Assembly: GCA_019751935.1 (NCBI GenBank)
Contig: JAIEMR010000018.1
Location: 1 to 16,592, forward strand
DNA: 16,592 nucleotides
Direction of reading: 5' to 3'
DNA from: Alphaproteobacteria bacterium
Lineage (GTDB): Bacteria > Pseudomonadota > Alphaproteobacteria > Paracaedibacterales > CAIULA01
In this document: piece after piece, positions 15,213 through 16,592 of the stretch
Layout: each line of letters begins with the position of its first letter
How positions within the stretch are numbered: position 1 is the first letter of the stretch
Made by a program: the position numbers and the translations under genes
Notes under the pieces: generated by a model
What the model was told of the DNA's origin: nothing
Seen by the model: the letters and a program-made list of their open reading frames with translations, nothing else
Databases searched by the model: none

Positions 15213-16034
15213 TTAATGAACTTTATAGCTAACTCTTGTTGTCCCTTTTTTAGAGACAATTTTAGTTAATTCTACAAGTCTTAATTCCGATAAATTTCTT
15301 AAATGAGTTCCACCACATGGGATAGGAGAGAAAGAGTCAATCTCAATTAATCTGTAAGAAGGCCGTTTAATTCCATCTGATAACGCAGGAAATAATCCAG
15401 AAAACGTTTCCCAATCAACTTCAGTCACTCTTACCTCATGGCTTTCCGAAATTGCTTTTACTAAAGCTGAGGATACAGTTTCTCTAAATGTAGATTCTCG
15501 AATACCGAGAGATGCTAATTCTCCTCTAAACTCCACATACATCGAGTGAAGAAAATGCTCAGTGCGAAAAGCTTCAAGAGCCGGAAAGCGGGAGTGCACA
15601 CAACCATCTAAAAGATGTCCAGCTGTGTGAGTGCTAGAATTGAGTAATCTTAAATCCATATCAATCGTCATAGCTACAGGAGCTCCAGGTGATAATTCTT
15701 CAATCGGACTTTTTGTGAAATGAAGGACTCTTCCGTCACGACACAATACATGTTCGATTGCTAGAATCTGAGAACCAATTCTAATTTCTCCTTTATCAGA
15801 TGCCTGCCCTCCCCCTTGAGGGTAAAAAATGGTTTCGTCAAGAATAACGTAATTACCCTTTGTGTCTGAGCCAAGCTCAATAAGTGTACCCTCATGAATA
15901 TTTTGATAAGTATCTGAAAGATAAATCAATTTTGTTGGCACTAAAGTGCCTTCTTTTTCTAGTGGCGGTAAGCCTGACCCTAAGCATACGCTAGTTGCTA
16001 AAAAGAGCACTAAAAAGATACTGAAACATTTCAT
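15213..16034 (-). CDS. AlaX-type tRNA editing protein with an N-terminal signal peptide
   Basis: The second-domain editing module of alanyl-tRNA synthetase as a free protein, which hydrolyses mischarged (usually Ser-) tRNA-Ala. From ATG 16034 it is 273 residues. The frame opens further upstream, but AAAGGAA lies about 10 bases before this ATG. The core begins at TKLIYLSDTY (34-43) and has FYPQGGGQASDKGEI (70-84), the zinc ligands His136 and His140 (THTAGHLLD), and Cys240 and His244 (PCGGTH). Its THTAGHLLD and MYVEFRGE resemble the HSAGHLLD/GPYVEY subclass. Residues 1-21 are a classical export signal: short basic start, IFLVLFLATSV core, small residues after. AlaX proteins are cytoplasmic, so this is odd. 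An alternative GTG at 15941 with AAGAAGG upstream would give a 242-residue protein without the signal. Confidence 0.82.
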   Translation of the reverse strand: MKCFSIFLVLFLATSVCLGSGLPPLEKEGTLVPTKLIYLSDTYQNIHEGTLIELGSDTKGNYVILDETIFYPQGGGQASDKGEIRIGSQILAIEHVLCRDGRVLHFTKSPIEELSPGAPVAMTIDMDLRLLNSSTHTAGHLLDGCVHSRFPALEAFRTEHFLHSMYVEFRGELASLGIRESTFRETVSSALVKAISESHEVRVTEVDWETFSGLFPALSDGIKRPSYRLIEIDSFSPIPCGGTHLRNLSELRLVELTKIVSKKGTTRVSYKVH

Positions 16035-16363
16035 AATTTTTATTTCCTTTTCGAGATTATCTCTTAAACCCAGATTATTCTCTAAAGTCTGAGGTTTTTT
16101 ACAGCATAAATTATGTATAAAAACTAAACTTGTGCAGCATTGATAGATAGTGAATATCGGATTGACTTTCACTTTAACCACTTCAAATCTTGATTAATAA
16201 TCCGTCATTTTCCCGGATGGATAAAATTTTCGATAACTTTTATTCATAGTGTTACGTAAAAATACTAATAACGTAGTGAGATAAAATTCTATCAAAACAA
16301 CTTACGTAAGAATGAATTATATTTACCAAATTTCAATAAACTAATCATTTAAGAGGATTAAAA
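16035..16363. promoter_or_regulatory. Divergent control region with TTACGTAA palindromes
   Basis: A 329-base gap between the two divergent genes for exported-looking tRNA proteins. TTACGTAA occurs at 16252-16259 and again at 16302-16309, the latter inside the 10-base palindrome CTTACGTAAG. The centres are exactly 50 bases apart, and a related TAACGTA lies at 16269-16275. All are upstream of the plus-strand gene. Nearer the minus-strand gene are the palindrome GAGATTATCTC (16053-16063) and a partial repeat AGATTAT at 16072-16078. A small hairpin, ATCCG/CGGAT, lies at 16200-16218. TTGACT at 16162-16167 is a possible -35 for the plus strand, without a good -10. No small gene is seen. Confidence 0.4.
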
Positions 16364-16592
16364 ATGTCTTTAAAAAAATTACTATTGTGTGCAACTTTTC
16401 TCTGTTCCCTCACGAATCAATGTATAAGTTCCGGTTTTCCCGATGAAACATCTCCATCAGACGCAAAATGTACTGCTGTAAAAGGAGGTAGTGCCGCTGA
16501 TTCTTCCATGAGCATGGTTCTTAGCGGCTTTCCAGAATTTTCCCCGAAAGCACAAATTGTATTTGAGCAGGTAAGACGTGTTATTGCTGATG
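16364..16592 (+). CDS. Exported protein, start resembles histidyl-tRNA synthetase (3' end outside window)
   Basis: ATG 16364 has AAGAGGA (16351-16357) upstream. The visible 76 residues start with a signal peptide: MSLKKLLLCATFLCSLTNQC, then ISSGFPDE. A polar linker follows, and from about residue 53 comes VLSGFPEFSPKAQIVFEQVR then RVIAD. That segment resembles the first motif region of one group of class II histidyl-tRNA synthetases, which begin P-LSGFPE(W/F)LP-x-x-R-x-VE-x-x-V. HisS charges tRNA-His in the cytoplasm, so an exported paralogue would be unusual. The in-frame ATGs at 16508 and 16514 directly before VLSGFPEF have a GGAGG upstream but at a poor 18-base distance. The call rests on about 25 residues; the rest lies beyond the window. 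Confidence 0.5.
   Translation, partial: MSLKKLLLCATFLCSLTNQCISSGFPDETSPSDAKCTAVKGGSAADSSMSMVLSGFPEFSPKAQIVFEQVRRVIAD

Noticed and set aside
16482..16516. AAGGAGGT inside the signal-bearing gene as the true ribosome site for a cytoplasmic HisS-like start at ATG 16508
   Set aside because: The spacing of about 18 bases is too long for efficient initiation, and ATG 16364 has a well-placed AAGAGGA. It is kept as an alternative in the feature notes.
1..16592. CRISPR array or complete insertion sequence
   Set aside because: No regularly spaced direct repeats and no transposase with terminal inverted repeats were seen; the only regular repeat is the protein-coding TPR period.

Overview
The window is AT-rich and gene-sparse, with several broken genes. 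It most likely comes from an intracellular alphaproteobacterium of the Holosporales/Paracaedibacter kind. This is inferred from a MucR/Ros-family fragment, the RodZ-like/ispG neighbourhood, a dicarboxylate carrier, a large HTH-NB-ARC-TPR protein and a stretch of pseudogenes. No marker gene fixes the taxon.

Layout. 1-3457 is conserved core: the 3' end of dihydrolipoamide dehydrogenase, a RodZ-like HTH membrane protein (minus), ispG, a terminator whose 3' arm also carries the only Shine-Dalgarno of the next gene, a PhaB/FabG-type reductase, and tRNA-Thr(CGT). 3458-6505 is a graveyard beginning at the tRNA 3' end. It holds a twice-frameshifted 3' end of hsdR fused to a small WxAELPTTD-type protein. 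Two more broken paralogues of that protein follow, two of the three preceded by a short related ORF with an ATGA overlap. Beyond them lie a beta-rich fragment, a 5'-truncated mucR and another decayed reading frame. I read the repeated part as an eroded polymorphic toxin/orphan immunity array, which is inference.

6537-13443 is intact again: MarC-family membrane protein (minus), a small LuxR-type HTH protein, a 1104-residue HTH-NB-ARC-TPR protein, and a tight two-gene unit of an unrecognised 266-residue protein and an IscS/NifS-like cysteine desulfurase. 13711-16592 holds a DASS-family dicarboxylate carrier and an AlaX-type tRNA editing protein on the minus strand, then a divergent plus-strand gene whose visible start looks like class II histidyl-tRNA synthetase.

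The most striking feature is at the right end. The AlaX-like and HisS-like proteins, both of families that normally work in the cytoplasm, each begin with an apparent secretion signal. The two leaders share a short C-x-x-S-G-x-P motif, and the genes share an intergenic region with repeated TTACGTAA palindromes. The second interesting unit is the unknown protein paired with the desulfurase, which could be a sulfur-transfer module.
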